Notes under the pieces: model-generated | Told to the model about the DNA's origin: nothing | Seen by the model: the letters and a program-made list of their open reading frames with translations, nothing else | The model's database searches: none | Assembly (NCBI RefSeq): GCF_017114865.1 | Contig: NZ_JADEYH010000029.1 | Span: 1 to 60,461 of the forward strand | Source: Streptomyces verrucosisporus | Lineage (GTDB): Bacteria > Actinomycetota > Actinomycetes > Streptomycetales > Streptomycetaceae | Direction of reading: 5' to 3' | Length of the DNA: 60,461 nt | Position numbers and translations under genes: made by a program | In this document: piece after piece, positions 14,323-23,334 of the stretch | Position numbering within the stretch: position 1 is the first letter of the stretch | Layout of the letters: the number at the start of each line of letters is the position of its first letter

Positions 14323-16464
14323 CTACCCGGCCTCGCAGCCGGCCTCCACCAGGAACGGGCTCGGCCGCCCGGTCCACGAGACGTACAGGCCGTCCCGGGC
14401 CCGGGTGCAGGCGACGAACAGCAGGCAGCGTTCCGCGGCGAGGTCGGCCTCGTGCTGGAGCCGGTCGACCTCCTCCGGGGTGATGGCCGAAGGGTTCGGC
14501 AGGGCAAGGTCGTTGACGCCGACGACGGCGGTGTAGCGGTACTCGAGCCCCTTGAAGGTGTGCATGGTGCCCACGTTGACCGCGTCATCGGTGCGGGCGG
14601 CTCCCGCGCGGACCCGGCTGGCGGGGACGCCCGCCGCGACCAGGCGGTCCCGGACCTTCTCGCAGGTCTTGTTGAACCGCCCGCAGACCCCGATCTCCCC
14701 GTACACGGCGCCGCCGTCCACCCACACACGCACCTGCTCGACCAGGGCGTCGAGTTCGGCCTCCTCAGTCTGGGCCGTGTGGACGCGCGGCCCGGAGCCG
14801 TGCAGGGCGGAGCTGTACCCGACCAGGGTGTCGTGCCGTCCGCTGTCGGCCAGTTCGGCGTAGGGGCGGCCGAGCAGGATCCCCGTCGCCCAGCTGAGGA
14901 TCTCCTGGGTGGAGCGGTAGTTCTTGCGCAGCTTGGCCGAACGGCCGGTGATGTTGATGCCGAGGGACTTCAGCGACACCTTGTTGTCGTAGATCCGCTG
15001 GTGCGGGTCGCCCGCGATGAACAGGGCGTCGGGGCGCCGGGGCGCGGCCGCGCGGAGCATTCGCCACTGGGCCGGGTGGAGGTCCTGGGCCTCGTCGACG
15101 ACGATGTGCCGGTAGCACGGCCCCTGCCCGGCCAGCAGGTCGGCGGCCTCCACGCAGGTGCCGAGATAGGTGCGCAGCCCGTCCTCGTCCAGGCGCCGTG
15201 TGAACTCCTCCACCGTCCGCCACACCAGCGGCCGCGCGGAGGCGGGCAGCGCGCTGCCGCGGCCCCGGCGCTCGCAGCGTTCGTACCCCTCCTGGTCGCG
15301 GATGTCATGGGCGAGGACGACGTGCTTGTACTCCTGGGCGAGGAACTGCGGGGTGCCGGTGAAGCCGGTGGCCTCCGCGGCCCGTTCCCACCGGGCGCTC
15401 TCCTCGTACCCGGTGATCGGCCGGCGCGAGGTGTTGACCACGCGTCCGGCGAAGGCGTCGACGGTCATGACGTCGACCCGGTCGCGCAGGTCCGGATCGT
15501 CGACGAGCAGGCCGAGCCCTTCGGTGAGGGAGTCCACGAGGGCGTTGGTGAAGGTGGTGAGCAGGATGCGGTCGCCGTCGCGCAGGTGCCGCAGCAGATG
15601 CCGCACCCGGTGGAGGGCGACGACGGACTTCCCGGTGCCGGGCCCACCCGTGATCTGTGCGGGGCCGGAGTACGACGGGCGGTAGGCGACCTTGTGCTGG
15701 GCGGGGTGCAGGAAGATCCGCCAGGCCGCGAACGGCTTGTCGAGGATGTCGCGCAGTTCGTCGGCGTCCGTGACGACGGCGATCCGGGTGCGGGTGTGCG
15801 CGATGGCGGTCGCGTAGTCGGTGGTGTCGACGGGCTCCTGGGAGGCCGCGTCGGCCAGCACCGGCACGACGACCTCCTGCCACGTCTGCTCGACGCTCGC
15901 ACCGAGGGCCAGGTGCTCCAGCACCCTGTACTGGTCCGGTGGGAAGAACCGGCCGAAAACGTCGAGCTGTTCCAGACTGGTCAGCACGCGTGCCTGCGCG
16001 AGGGTGGTGGCGTCGATGCCGAGCGCCGCCATCTCCCCGTCGGAGACCTTCGCGAAGAGCCGCCGCTCCTCGGCGGGCGCGACGCGCTCGTAGGCGGGTG
16101 TCAGCTCCTCCAGGGTGGCTATCTCGCGGAGCTCCACCGCGCCGGTGACGGCGTTGATGGTCGCCTTCTGCTTCGCCGCCCACTCGGTGGCCTCGTCGTG
16201 CCGGCCGACCCGGAGCAGCACGAAGGTGTCCCCGGTCTCGGGCGCGAGGACCACGCCCCGGTATCCCTGGGTGATCCGGATGGTCCGGATCTGCCGGTCC
16301 TTGGCGCCCTTGAGGGATTCCAGTTTCAGGCCCGGGTCCTTGAAGAGCTGGTCGAGGGTGAGCCGCTCGAACTTCTCCCAGGCGTCGAACACGCCGTTTC
16401 TGACATGCTTCTCGAGCTTCTCCAACTGCTGACAGAAGGCCTTGTCGAGGGCGAGGTGCGGCAT
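14323..16464 (-). CDS. UvrD/Rep-family SF1 helicase with RelE/ParE-like N-terminal domain
   Basis: The product has 713 aa from ATG (MPHLALDKAFCQQLEKL). Residues 1-95 resemble a RelE/ParE toxin fold (LKLESLKGAKDRQIRTIRITQGYRGVVL, FVLLRVGRHDEATEWA). The SF1 motor follows: motif I GGPGTGKSVVALHRVRHLL, Ia LTTFTNALVDSL, motif II HIVVDEAQDLHPAQW, motif III FIAGDPHQRIYDN, motif IV LRKNYRSTQEIL, motif V/VI VGTMHTFKGLEYR and CLLFVACTRARDGLYV. It would unwind or translocate on DNA; the N-terminus could recruit RNA/ribosome or nucleic-acid targets. A TAAGAT -10-like element ends about 8 bp before the ATG with no clear Shine-Dalgarno, suggesting a leaderless transcript. It opens the defence island. Confidence 0.88.
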   Translation of the reverse strand: MPHLALDKAFCQQLEKLEKHVRNGVFDAWEKFERLTLDQLFKDPGLKLESLKGAKDRQIRTIRITQGYRGVVLAPETGDTFVLLRVGRHDEATEWAAKQKATINAVTGAVELREIATLEELTPAYERVAPAEERRLFAKVSDGEMAALGIDATTLAQARVLTSLEQLDVFGRFFPPDQYRVLEHLALGASVEQTWQEVVVPVLADAASQEPVDTTDYATAIAHTRTRIAVVTDADELRDILDKPFAAWRIFLHPAQHKVAYRPSYSGPAQITGGPGTGKSVVALHRVRHLLRHLRDGDRILLTTFTNALVDSLTEGLGLLVDDPDLRDRVDVMTVDAFAGRVVNTSRRPITGYEESARWERAAEATGFTGTPQFLAQEYKHVVLAHDIRDQEGYERCERRGRGSALPASARPLVWRTVEEFTRRLDEDGLRTYLGTCVEAADLLAGQGPCYRHIVVDEAQDLHPAQWRMLRAAAPRRPDALFIAGDPHQRIYDNKVSLKSLGINITGRSAKLRKNYRSTQEILSWATGILLGRPYAELADSGRHDTLVGYSSALHGSGPRVHTAQTEEAELDALVEQVRVWVDGGAVYGEIGVCGRFNKTCEKVRDRLVAAGVPASRVRAGAARTDDAVNVGTMHTFKGLEYRYTAVVGVNDLALPNPSAITPEEVDRLQHEADLAAERCLLFVACTRARDGLYVSWTGRPSPFLVEAGCEAG

Positions 16465-16567
16465 GTGACGGGATCTTAGGGCCGCCCCCGGCACGGCCGC
16501 AGGCCGTTCGGTGTTCGTCCACCGACCGGCTCTCCCCGGCTGGGCTGTGCCGGTCATGCCCCGTCGG

Positions 16568-18160
16568 TCACTCGCCGTCGAGTTCCCGGCGGAGCATGGC
16601 CAGGATCTCGGCGGCCTCGACGGCCACCTCGTGGCCCGGCCCGTGGACGAGCACGACGTCCTCGTAAAGGGCCTTCAGAGCTGCCCGGGCCCCCCGCGGG
16701 TCGCCCTGGCTCAGCAGCAGCATGCCGATGTCACGGCGCAGCTCCACGGCCACGTCGCTGACGTCGCTCTCGACGGCCCGCTCCACCTCCAGGACGGCGC
16801 GCAGCTCCGCCAGGGCCTCGGTCACCTGACCGAGCTCGCCCCGGCAGCGGGCGGCCTGGGCGCGGCAGTCGCGGGCGTCCTCGCCGGTGGGGCCGTTGAT
16901 ACGGCCGTACGCCTCGGCCAGCGCCTCGAACTCCGGCAGAGCCGCCCGGTGGTCGCCCGCCAGCTGCCGGCTGACCGCCCGGCGCTGCCGCAGCCGCAGG
17001 ACGGCCCTGTTCTCGGCGCCCAGGGCCCTGGCCAGCGGCTCGATCATCTCGCCCGCGACCTCGGCGGCCTGCGTGTAGCGCTCCTCCTCCATGAGGGCGA
17101 TGTAGTGCTCGTCGACCTCCCGCAGCTGGGCCCGCAGCCGCTCCCGCTCGGGCGGCGAGACCACGTACTCGGCGACCTGGCCGGGCGCCGCCGTGTCCTG
17201 AGCGGTCCGGGGGCGGCTCCCGGCCCGGGCGCGGGGCGCGTAGGGGCGACGGTAGAGCCCGGTCGGGTCCGGCGTACCGGGCGGCCTGGCCTCCCCCAGG
17301 GCGGAGGACTCACCGGGGGCCGGCAGGAAGGGCGTCAGCCGCTCGTACACCTCCTGCACGTCCACCGGCCGGCTCTCCGGGGACTTGCGGAGCAGGTGCA
17401 GGACCAGTGCCTCCAGCTCCTCCGGCACGTCGGCCCGCAGCCGCCGCAGCGGGGTGGGCGTGGCCCGGACGTGCCGGTCCATCAGCTCGAAATCGCTGCG
17501 TGCGCTGAACAGCGGCTTGCCGCACAGCAGTTCGTGGAGCACGCAGCCCAGGGCGTAGAGGTCGGTGCGCGGGGTGACGCGGGTGCCGCGCACCTGCTCG
17601 GGCGACATGTACCGGTGGGTGCCGATGGGCCGGCCGGAGGCCGTCAGCCTGGTGACGTCGGTTCGCAGGATCGCCGCGACGCCGAAGTCGAGGACCTTCA
17701 CCGTGCCGTCCCGCGCGACCAGGATGTTGGACGGCTTGATGTCGCGGTGCACCACGGGCACGTCGTGCGCGTACGACAGCACGGTGGCGACCTGCGCGGC
17801 CACCGCCACCGCCCAGCTGACCGGCAGGGGCCGCTCCTCGTGCACGTACCGGGTGAGGGGGACGCCCTCCACCAGTTCCATGACGAGGAACAGATGCTCG
17901 TAGGTGCTGTCGAGGACGGCGTCGTACACCTGCGGCACACCCGGATGCTGGATGCGGGCGGTGATCCGCGCCTCGCGGCGGAAGCGCCGCTCCAGCTCCT
18001 CGGCCAGTCGTGGGGTGGCGGCGACGGCCTGCGGCCGGATCCGCTTCACGGCGACGGGTCGGTCAAGGACCGCGTCATAGCCCCGCCACACGTCCCCCAT
18101 GCCGCCGTTGCCGAGCCGCTCCAGCAGCTCGTAGCGGCCCGCGATCGGTCTGTCCGGCAC
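16568..18160 (-). CDS. Soluble Ser/Thr protein kinase (Hanks type) with TPR-like C-terminus
   Basis: The product has 530 aa. The kinase domain spans residues ~8-270: GNGGMGDVWRGYD (P-loop), VAVKRIRP (Lys), HRDIKPSNIL (catalytic loop), LDFGVAA (DFG) and GTHRYMSPEQVRG (activation/P+1). After a proline-rich linker comes an alpha-helical repeat region (EEHYTQAAEVAGEM..., AALPEFEALAEAYG, ELGQVTEALAEL). It lacks the membrane span and PASTA repeats of housekeeping PknB and sits between a helicase and hsdR. A signalling or effector-activating role in the island is an inference. Confidence 0.9.
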   Translation of the reverse strand: MPDRPIAGRYELLERLGNGGMGDVWRGYDAVLDRPVAVKRIRPQAVAATPRLAEELERRFRREARITARIQHPGVPQVYDAVLDSTYEHLFLVMELVEGVPLTRYVHEERPLPVSWAVAVAAQVATVLSYAHDVPVVHRDIKPSNILVARDGTVKVLDFGVAAILRTDVTRLTASGRPIGTHRYMSPEQVRGTRVTPRTDLYALGCVLHELLCGKPLFSARSDFELMDRHVRATPTPLRRLRADVPEELEALVLHLLRKSPESRPVDVQEVYERLTPFLPAPGESSALGEARPPGTPDPTGLYRRPYAPRARAGSRPRTAQDTAAPGQVAEYVVSPPERERLRAQLREVDEHYIALMEEERYTQAAEVAGEMIEPLARALGAENRAVLRLRQRRAVSRQLAGDHRAALPEFEALAEAYGRINGPTGEDARDCRAQAARCRGELGQVTEALAELRAVLEVERAVESDVSDVAVELRRDIGMLLLSQGDPRGARAALKALYEDVVLVHGPGHEVAVEAAEILAMLRRELDGE

Positions 18161-18338
18161 CTGTTCCCCGCCCCGCGTCCTGCACTCGCGCTCGCCCGTT
18201 CCCCGAGCCCCTTCGACCGCGGCCAGTCTCCCCGCAAGGTGATCACCGCGTCCAGCCCGTCCCGCCAGTCTTCCCGGAGCACGCTGCGCGCGCCCCGGAG
18301 TACCGGCACCCGCTCGGTTCCGGTCCCCCGGGTCGCCG

Positions 18339-21300
18339 TCAGAAGTCGTCCAGGCCCTCCTCCCGGCGGATCATCCGCCAGGCCGCGCGGCGGGCGCTGC
18401 GGTCGAGGTTGGACTTGAAATCCCGGTCGGTGCCGAAGTACCGCTTGCCGAGCGTGTCGATCGTGGAGACGTGGTCCATCATGTTCTCCTCGAACTTCTT
18501 GTCGAAGACGACGCCGAAGTTCTCCTCGTCGTTGACGAGGGCGGCGGCCCGGACCTTCGGGTCCTTCTTCGTGGCGTTGAAGGCCGGGAGGACGTCCTCC
18601 TCGGTGAACTCCGTGCCGAACTTCGCGTTGAACCTCTCGATCAGCTCCGACAGCAGTGACTTCTCGGCCTCCTTGCCGCCGCCGGCTCCGTCACCGAACC
18701 CCCTGAGCTCGGCCGGTCCCTCGGGCACGAGGGACTTGTCGTGCTCGCCGGTCTTCTCCACGCGCAGGTGGCTGAGGTCGACCTCGCCTATGTCGACACC
18801 GCCGTCCGCCAGACGGGGCAGCCGGTTGAGCAGGTAGCGCCCGTACAGGTACAGCCGCTCCAGGTCGGCGTCCTGGTAGGGGACGATCTGCGCGAGGAAA
18901 CCGTACTTGCGGACGTAGTCGTTGAGGTGGGCCCGGAACTCCTCGGCCGTCTCGACGTCGTCCTCTTCCTCGCTCTCCAGGAGGGCGCTGAAGCGGGTGA
19001 CCGCGGGGGAGAGCAGCCGGTACAGCTCGGCGTGCAGCTTCTCCCACTTGGCCTGGGAGCCGCCGGCCTTCTCCTGCGCCTCGAAGTACGCGGCGACGAA
19101 CGCGTCCATGTCCTGCTCCGAGACGATCGGTGCGGACATGACCCGGCTCTGGGCCGTGTAGAGGAGGTTCGGGTCGGAGGGCAGGGTGTGCGCCTCCTGG
19201 AAGTACGGGCGGAAGGCGTCCTGGATGTCCTCGGCGTCGTTGACGAAGTCCAGGACGGCCAGGTCCGCCTGCGACTTGCGGTCGGCGGTGCGGTTGAGGC
19301 GCGAGAGCGTCTGCACGGCGGCGATGCCGGTCAGTGTCTTGTTGACGTACATCGTCGTCAGGAGCGGCTGGTCGAAGCCGGTCTGGTACTTCTCGGCGAC
19401 GACCAGGATCCGGTATTCGCGCTGCCCCTTGCCGCCGGCCTTCGCGGCCCTGTCGTCGGCGCGGGTGTAGGCGAACGCCTTGGGCAGCCCGCTCTCCGGC
19501 AGACCGCCGTTCTCCTTGCTCTCGGTGGTCTCCTCTCCGTCGATGGTCAGGGAGCCGGAGAAGGCGACCAGGACGCCGAGGTCCGGGTACTTGGTGTCGT
19601 ACTCGCGGTCGGCGATGTAGCTCCTGATGGCGCGGGCCATCTCCACGGCGGACTGGCGGGAGGCCGTGACGACCATGGCCTTGGCGCGCCCGCCGAGCCG
19701 GCCGCGGGTGTGGGCGACGAAGTGCTCCACGATCACCTGGGCGTGCTGGGAGACCGTGTGCTCATGCATGAGCGCGAACCGGGCGAGCAGGCTGTTCGCC
19801 TTGGAGGGGTCCACCTCCTTCTCGTCGCGGTTGAGGTTCGCCAGCTTCCAGTAGGTGTTGTAGGTGACGTAGTTGCGCAGGGGATCGAGGATGAAGCCCT
19901 CTTCGATGGCCTGACGCATGGAGTAGGTGTGGAAGGGCCGGTAGACGGTCCTGCCGTTCTCCGCGCCCGCCGTGCCGAAGAGTTCGAGCGTCTTGGCCTT
20001 GGGGGTGGCGGTGAAGGCGAAGTAGGAGAGGTTGGCGGCCCGGGAGCGCTCGACCGCCTTCGCCTTCAGCTTGCCCTCCACGGTGACCTCGGTCGCGCCC
20101 TCGTCGTCCGAGTCGGCGTCCAGGCCGAGGTCGCGCAGGGCGGACTTCACGGCGGTGGCGGCGTCGCCGGACTGGGAGGAGTGCGCCTCGTCCACGACGA
20201 TCGCGAAGCGGGTGCCCTTGATCTCGGTCGGGTTGTCCTTGATGTAGTTCAGCAGCGCCGGGAACGAGTGCAGGGTGACCGTGACGATCTTCCCGGTGTC
20301 CCGGGAGAGGGCGCGGGCCAGCTGCTCGCTCTTCGCCCCGTGCTTCTCGTCGACCTTCACCACCAGGCCGTCGGTCTGGGAGAAGCTGCCGACCGTCGCC
20401 GAGAGCTGCGCGTCCAGGGCGCGGCGGTCGGTGATGACGATGACCTTGTCGAAGACGGGCTCGCCGGGCTTGATGCGGCCCTCGGCGAGGGCGTCGGAGT
20501 CGAGGGCGGCCGGATCGGTGTCGGCGTGCAGATCGCTCAGGCGGTGGGCCAGCCAGCCGATGGTGTTCGACTTCCCAGACCCGGCCGAAGCCATGACCAG
20601 ATAGTTCTGACCGGCGCCGTGCACGGACGCGTGCGCGGTGAGCTTGCGGACCACGTCCCACTGGTGGAAGCGGGGGAAGATCGTCGACTTGGTGGTTCCG
20701 CCGCCGGGTGTCCTCTGCTTCTGCTGGTGCACGAAACGCTGGAGGAGGTCGAGCCAGTTGTCCCGCTGCCAGACCTGCTCCCAGAGGTAGGACGTGGCGT
20801 ACGTGCCGGGGACGGTCGGGGCCGGGTTGCCGGCGCCGCCGGGCCGGCCGGGACCGTTGGAGCCGGTGTTGAACGGCAGGAACCGGGTGCTCTTGCCGCG
20901 CAGCTGGGTGGTGACGAACACCAGGTCCGGGTCGACCGCGAAGTTGGCGATCACGCGGCGCGTGAAGATCAGCTCGGTCGGGTCGCGGTCGGTCCGGTAC
21001 TGCTCCTTGGCCTGCTCGACGCCCTGACCGGTGAGCGGGTTCTTCAGCTCGGCCGTGGCGACGGGGATGCCGTTGAGGAACAGGGTCAGATCCAGGCGGT
21101 GACCCCAGTCGGCCTGCTTGGTGGCGTAGGGCAGCTCGCGGACGACGGTGAGGCGGTTGGCCCGGTAGCCGTCGAGGACGGAGTCGGCGGAGATGAGGTT
21201 GGGCTTGAAGTAGGCGACGCGGAGCAGGACCCCGCGGTCCTTCACACCGTTGCGCAGGACGTGGAGCAGCCCGTCGTCGGCGATGGCCCGGTCCAGGCGC

Positions 21301-21518
21301 TGCGCGAAACCGCGCTGAGCCTCGTTGGGGTTGCCGCCGTAGACGGTGAGCAGCTCGTCCCACTCTTCGGGCTGAGTGGCGCCGATGAAGGTGAACAGCT
21401 CGTTGGTGTTCAGGCCGAGATCGGCCTGGTAGTCCTCGGCGTTCGCCTCCCGCCAGCCGCGCTCGCGGAGCGTGGCGACGATGGCGGAGCCGAAGGACGA
21501 CTCGTCGTGTACGGGCAT
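18339..21518 (-). CDS. hsdR: Type I restriction enzyme R subunit
   Basis: The product has 1059 aa. The ATG (MPVHDESSFGSAIV) follows AGGGGGAAGTAGGA. The N-terminal PD-(D/E)xK nuclease includes GHRLDLTLFLNGIPVATAELKNPLTGQ. SF2 motor: NYLVMASAGSGKSNTIGWLA (motif I), VIVITDRRALDAQLS (Ia), FAIVVDEAHSSQSG (II), YFAFTATPKAKTLELFG (III), LVVAEKYQTGFDQPLLTTMYVNK (V) and VQTLSRLNRT (VI). It cleaves after ATP-driven translocation on DNA lacking the host methyl mark. It is the last gene of hsdM-hsdS-ATPase-DUF4276-hsdR, starting 2 bp after the DUF4276 frame ends; the premature stop in that gene may reduce its translation. Confidence 0.96.
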   Translation of the reverse strand: MPVHDESSFGSAIVATLRERGWREANAEDYQADLGLNTNELFTFIGATQPEEWDELLTVYGGNPNEAQRGFAQRLDRAIADDGLLHVLRNGVKDRGVLLRVAYFKPNLISADSVLDGYRANRLTVVRELPYATKQADWGHRLDLTLFLNGIPVATAELKNPLTGQGVEQAKEQYRTDRDPTELIFTRRVIANFAVDPDLVFVTTQLRGKSTRFLPFNTGSNGPGRPGGAGNPAPTVPGTYATSYLWEQVWQRDNWLDLLQRFVHQQKQRTPGGGTTKSTIFPRFHQWDVVRKLTAHASVHGAGQNYLVMASAGSGKSNTIGWLAHRLSDLHADTDPAALDSDALAEGRIKPGEPVFDKVIVITDRRALDAQLSATVGSFSQTDGLVVKVDEKHGAKSEQLARALSRDTGKIVTVTLHSFPALLNYIKDNPTEIKGTRFAIVVDEAHSSQSGDAATAVKSALRDLGLDADSDDEGATEVTVEGKLKAKAVERSRAANLSYFAFTATPKAKTLELFGTAGAENGRTVYRPFHTYSMRQAIEEGFILDPLRNYVTYNTYWKLANLNRDEKEVDPSKANSLLARFALMHEHTVSQHAQVIVEHFVAHTRGRLGGRAKAMVVTASRQSAVEMARAIRSYIADREYDTKYPDLGVLVAFSGSLTIDGEETTESKENGGLPESGLPKAFAYTRADDRAAKAGGKGQREYRILVVAEKYQTGFDQPLLTTMYVNKTLTGIAAVQTLSRLNRTADRKSQADLAVLDFVNDAEDIQDAFRPYFQEAHTLPSDPNLLYTAQSRVMSAPIVSEQDMDAFVAAYFEAQEKAGGSQAKWEKLHAELYRLLSPAVTRFSALLESEEEDDVETAEEFRAHLNDYVRKYGFLAQIVPYQDADLERLYLYGRYLLNRLPRLADGGVDIGEVDLSHLRVEKTGEHDKSLVPEGPAELRGFGDGAGGGKEAEKSLLSELIERFNAKFGTEFTEEDVLPAFNATKKDPKVRAAALVNDEENFGVVFDKKFEENMMDHVSTIDTLGKRYFGTDRDFKSNLDRSARRAAWRMIRREEGLDDF

Positions 21519-21520
21519 TC

Positions 21521-22141
21521 CTACTTCCCCCTGGTCCCCGTGATCAGATAGTTGACGTCCTGGGCGAACTTCCGGAAGGAACGCGAGTTCTTCCCGGCGA
21601 GGTCCAGGTCGAAGGCGTCCGCGAGGGCCGCCTGGTCGACACGCGGCCGGTACCTGCCCCGGTCGGCTCGCTGATGGGACAGCCATCCCTTGCAGTCCCG
21701 CCGTGTCTCGCTGTCCTCCGGCACCTCCAGCCCCTCGGGCAGACCGGCCCGGCCGCCGAGCGATGGTGCGGCGGCCAGGAATCATGACTCGAACTCGCGG
21801 TTGGCGAGGACGACCGAGACGCGCAGTCCCGGCCGTACGGCTTCGGCTCGGCGCAGCAGTTCCGGGCCGAATGTCGCCGGGCAGTCGTCGTCGGCGTCGA
21901 TCACGACCAGGACGCCTCCCTCGCACGGACTGGGAAGGCCACGCGCGACCACCTCGATCGCGGCCTCCAGACCGCCCTGCTTCACCAGCCGGCCCCGCCC
22001 GACGAGGAAGGGCCGGCGTACGTCCGCGTCCCAGATCTGCTCCTGGTACAGCATCCGCCGCACGAGGACGGGGAGCGCCGTCAGCTCACCCTCGCCCTCG
22101 ACGATGGAGGCGATCGTCGTCCGCCCCGGTGCGCTGCTCAA
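21521..22141 (-). pseudogene. DUF4276 (TOPRIM-like) protein with in-frame TGA at a conserved tryptophan
   Basis: One 207-codon frame encodes a full DUF4276 protein: TTIASIVEGEGELTALPVLVRRML (first acidic TOPRIM motif), GVLVVIDADDDCPATFGPELL (DxD motif), then VVLANREFES, interrupted by TGA at 21782-21784. It resumes in the same frame with FLAAAPSLGGRAGLPEGLEVPEDSETRRDCKGWL to a TAG at 21521. In homologues the interrupted position is Trp (REFESWFLAA), so a single TGG-to-TGA change explains the break. The 119-aa N-terminal product keeps both acidic motifs. It overlaps the upstream ATPase gene by 4 bp and precedes hsdR by 2 bp. A mutation, readthrough or a sequencing error are the alternatives. 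Confidence 0.82.
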
Positions 22142-23334
22142 CGGCTGTCCTCCCCCAGGTCCGGGTTGAGCTGGTTCGAGCGCAGCAGCTCGCCGACCGT
22201 CGCCAGGCCGTCCGCGACGACGGAACGGCCCACCGCGTCGACCGGCCCGATCGATGTGACCCCGTCGCGCGCCACCGCCACGAGGAGGGAATCGAGGTCG
22301 GCCTCCTTGCGGTCGAACAGCTCGGCGCTCTGGCTGGTCGCCAGGATCTGCACGGTCTCACTCGCCTCCGTGAGCGCGTCGAAGAGCACGCCGGCGGCGA
22401 GCGGGTGCAGAGCGAGTTCCGGTTCCTCGATCGCCACCAGCGGGATACGGCCGTCGCGCGCCGGCGGCTGGTACAACGCGGCGAGCTGGCCGAGGGCCCG
22501 GATCGTGCCCTCCGACATCGACTCGGCACCGAAGCGGACGGGACCGCTTCCGTCGTCGGTGTCCATGGTCATCGTGGCCGCGATGTAGGGGGCGTCGACC
22601 GATTCCGGACCGACGGAGGTCAGACGCGGAACGATGGCGCCCATGTAGGCGGAGACGCGGTCCCGCTCCCAGTCGGCCATACGGGCGATGACCTCGCCGA
22701 GCTGGCCCCCGTCCTCGGCGAGGGTGTCGACGCCGGTCGGAGGGCGGGCATCGCGGAGAGCGGCGAGGTCGGGTGTGTGGAAGAACATCGAGGTGAGCGC
22801 GGAGTACAGCCGGTCATATGGTTCCGCCGTTCCGGCGAGGGGGAGGTACAGCGCGCCGGGGCGCACCTTGCCGAGCGGCTGCCCGGTTTCCGGTTCGGAC
22901 ACCAGGCCGCCCTCGGCGAAGAAACCTGCGTCCGCTGCCTCACCACCGGGAAAGGTGATCTCGCACCGCTCCAGCACGGCGCCGCGCCTGCTGAAGGAGA
23001 CCTCGTAGCTTCCTTCCGCCATGGCATCGACCGGTTCGGGCAGATCCGGAAACGACGCCTCGATCCGGAACTCCAGCGCGATGGTGCACGCGTCGGCAGC
23101 CGTGGGCACGCGCCGCAGAACCGCCTCCCAGCCGCCCCGCTCCTTTGCTGCTTCGGCAGGGCCGAGCGAGAGGGCGTCCCGCAGGAAGCGCACCGCGTCG
23201 AGCACGTTGGATTTACCGGCGGCGTTCAGCCCGAACAGGACGTTGAAAGCACCGAGCCGGATGTCGCAGTGGGCGACTGACTTGTAGTCCCGAATCCGGA
23301 GGCGGGCGAGGAAGGGGACGGAAGGGGCGGTCAT
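22138..23334 (-). CDS. AAA_21/OLD-type ATPase
   Basis: The product has 398 aa. Walker A is FGLNAAGKSNVLDAVRFL near residues 34-50. The ABC-like signature region is FGAESMSEGTIRALGQLAALY, and Walker B is LVAIEEPELALHPLAAGVLFDAL followed by ILATSQSAELFD (H-loop region with Ser). This is the SMC/RecF-like ATPase of OLD and RloC/AbiL-like systems. The adjoining DUF4276 gene supplies a TOPRIM-like domain, so the pair looks like a split OLD nuclease. Its ATG overlaps the hsdS stop by 4 bp and its stop overlaps the DUF4276 start. An anti-phage role is inferred. Confidence 0.9.
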   Translation of the reverse strand: MTAPSVPFLARLRIRDYKSVAHCDIRLGAFNVLFGLNAAGKSNVLDAVRFLRDALSLGPAEAAKERGGWEAVLRRVPTAADACTIALEFRIEASFPDLPEPVDAMAEGSYEVSFSRRGAVLERCEITFPGGEAADAGFFAEGGLVSEPETGQPLGKVRPGALYLPLAGTAEPYDRLYSALTSMFFHTPDLAALRDARPPTGVDTLAEDGGQLGEVIARMADWERDRVSAYMGAIVPRLTSVGPESVDAPYIAATMTMDTDDGSGPVRFGAESMSEGTIRALGQLAALYQPPARDGRIPLVAIEEPELALHPLAAGVLFDALTEASETVQILATSQSAELFDRKEADLDSLLVAVARDGVTSIGPVDAVGRSVVADGLATVGELLRSNQLNPDLGEDSR

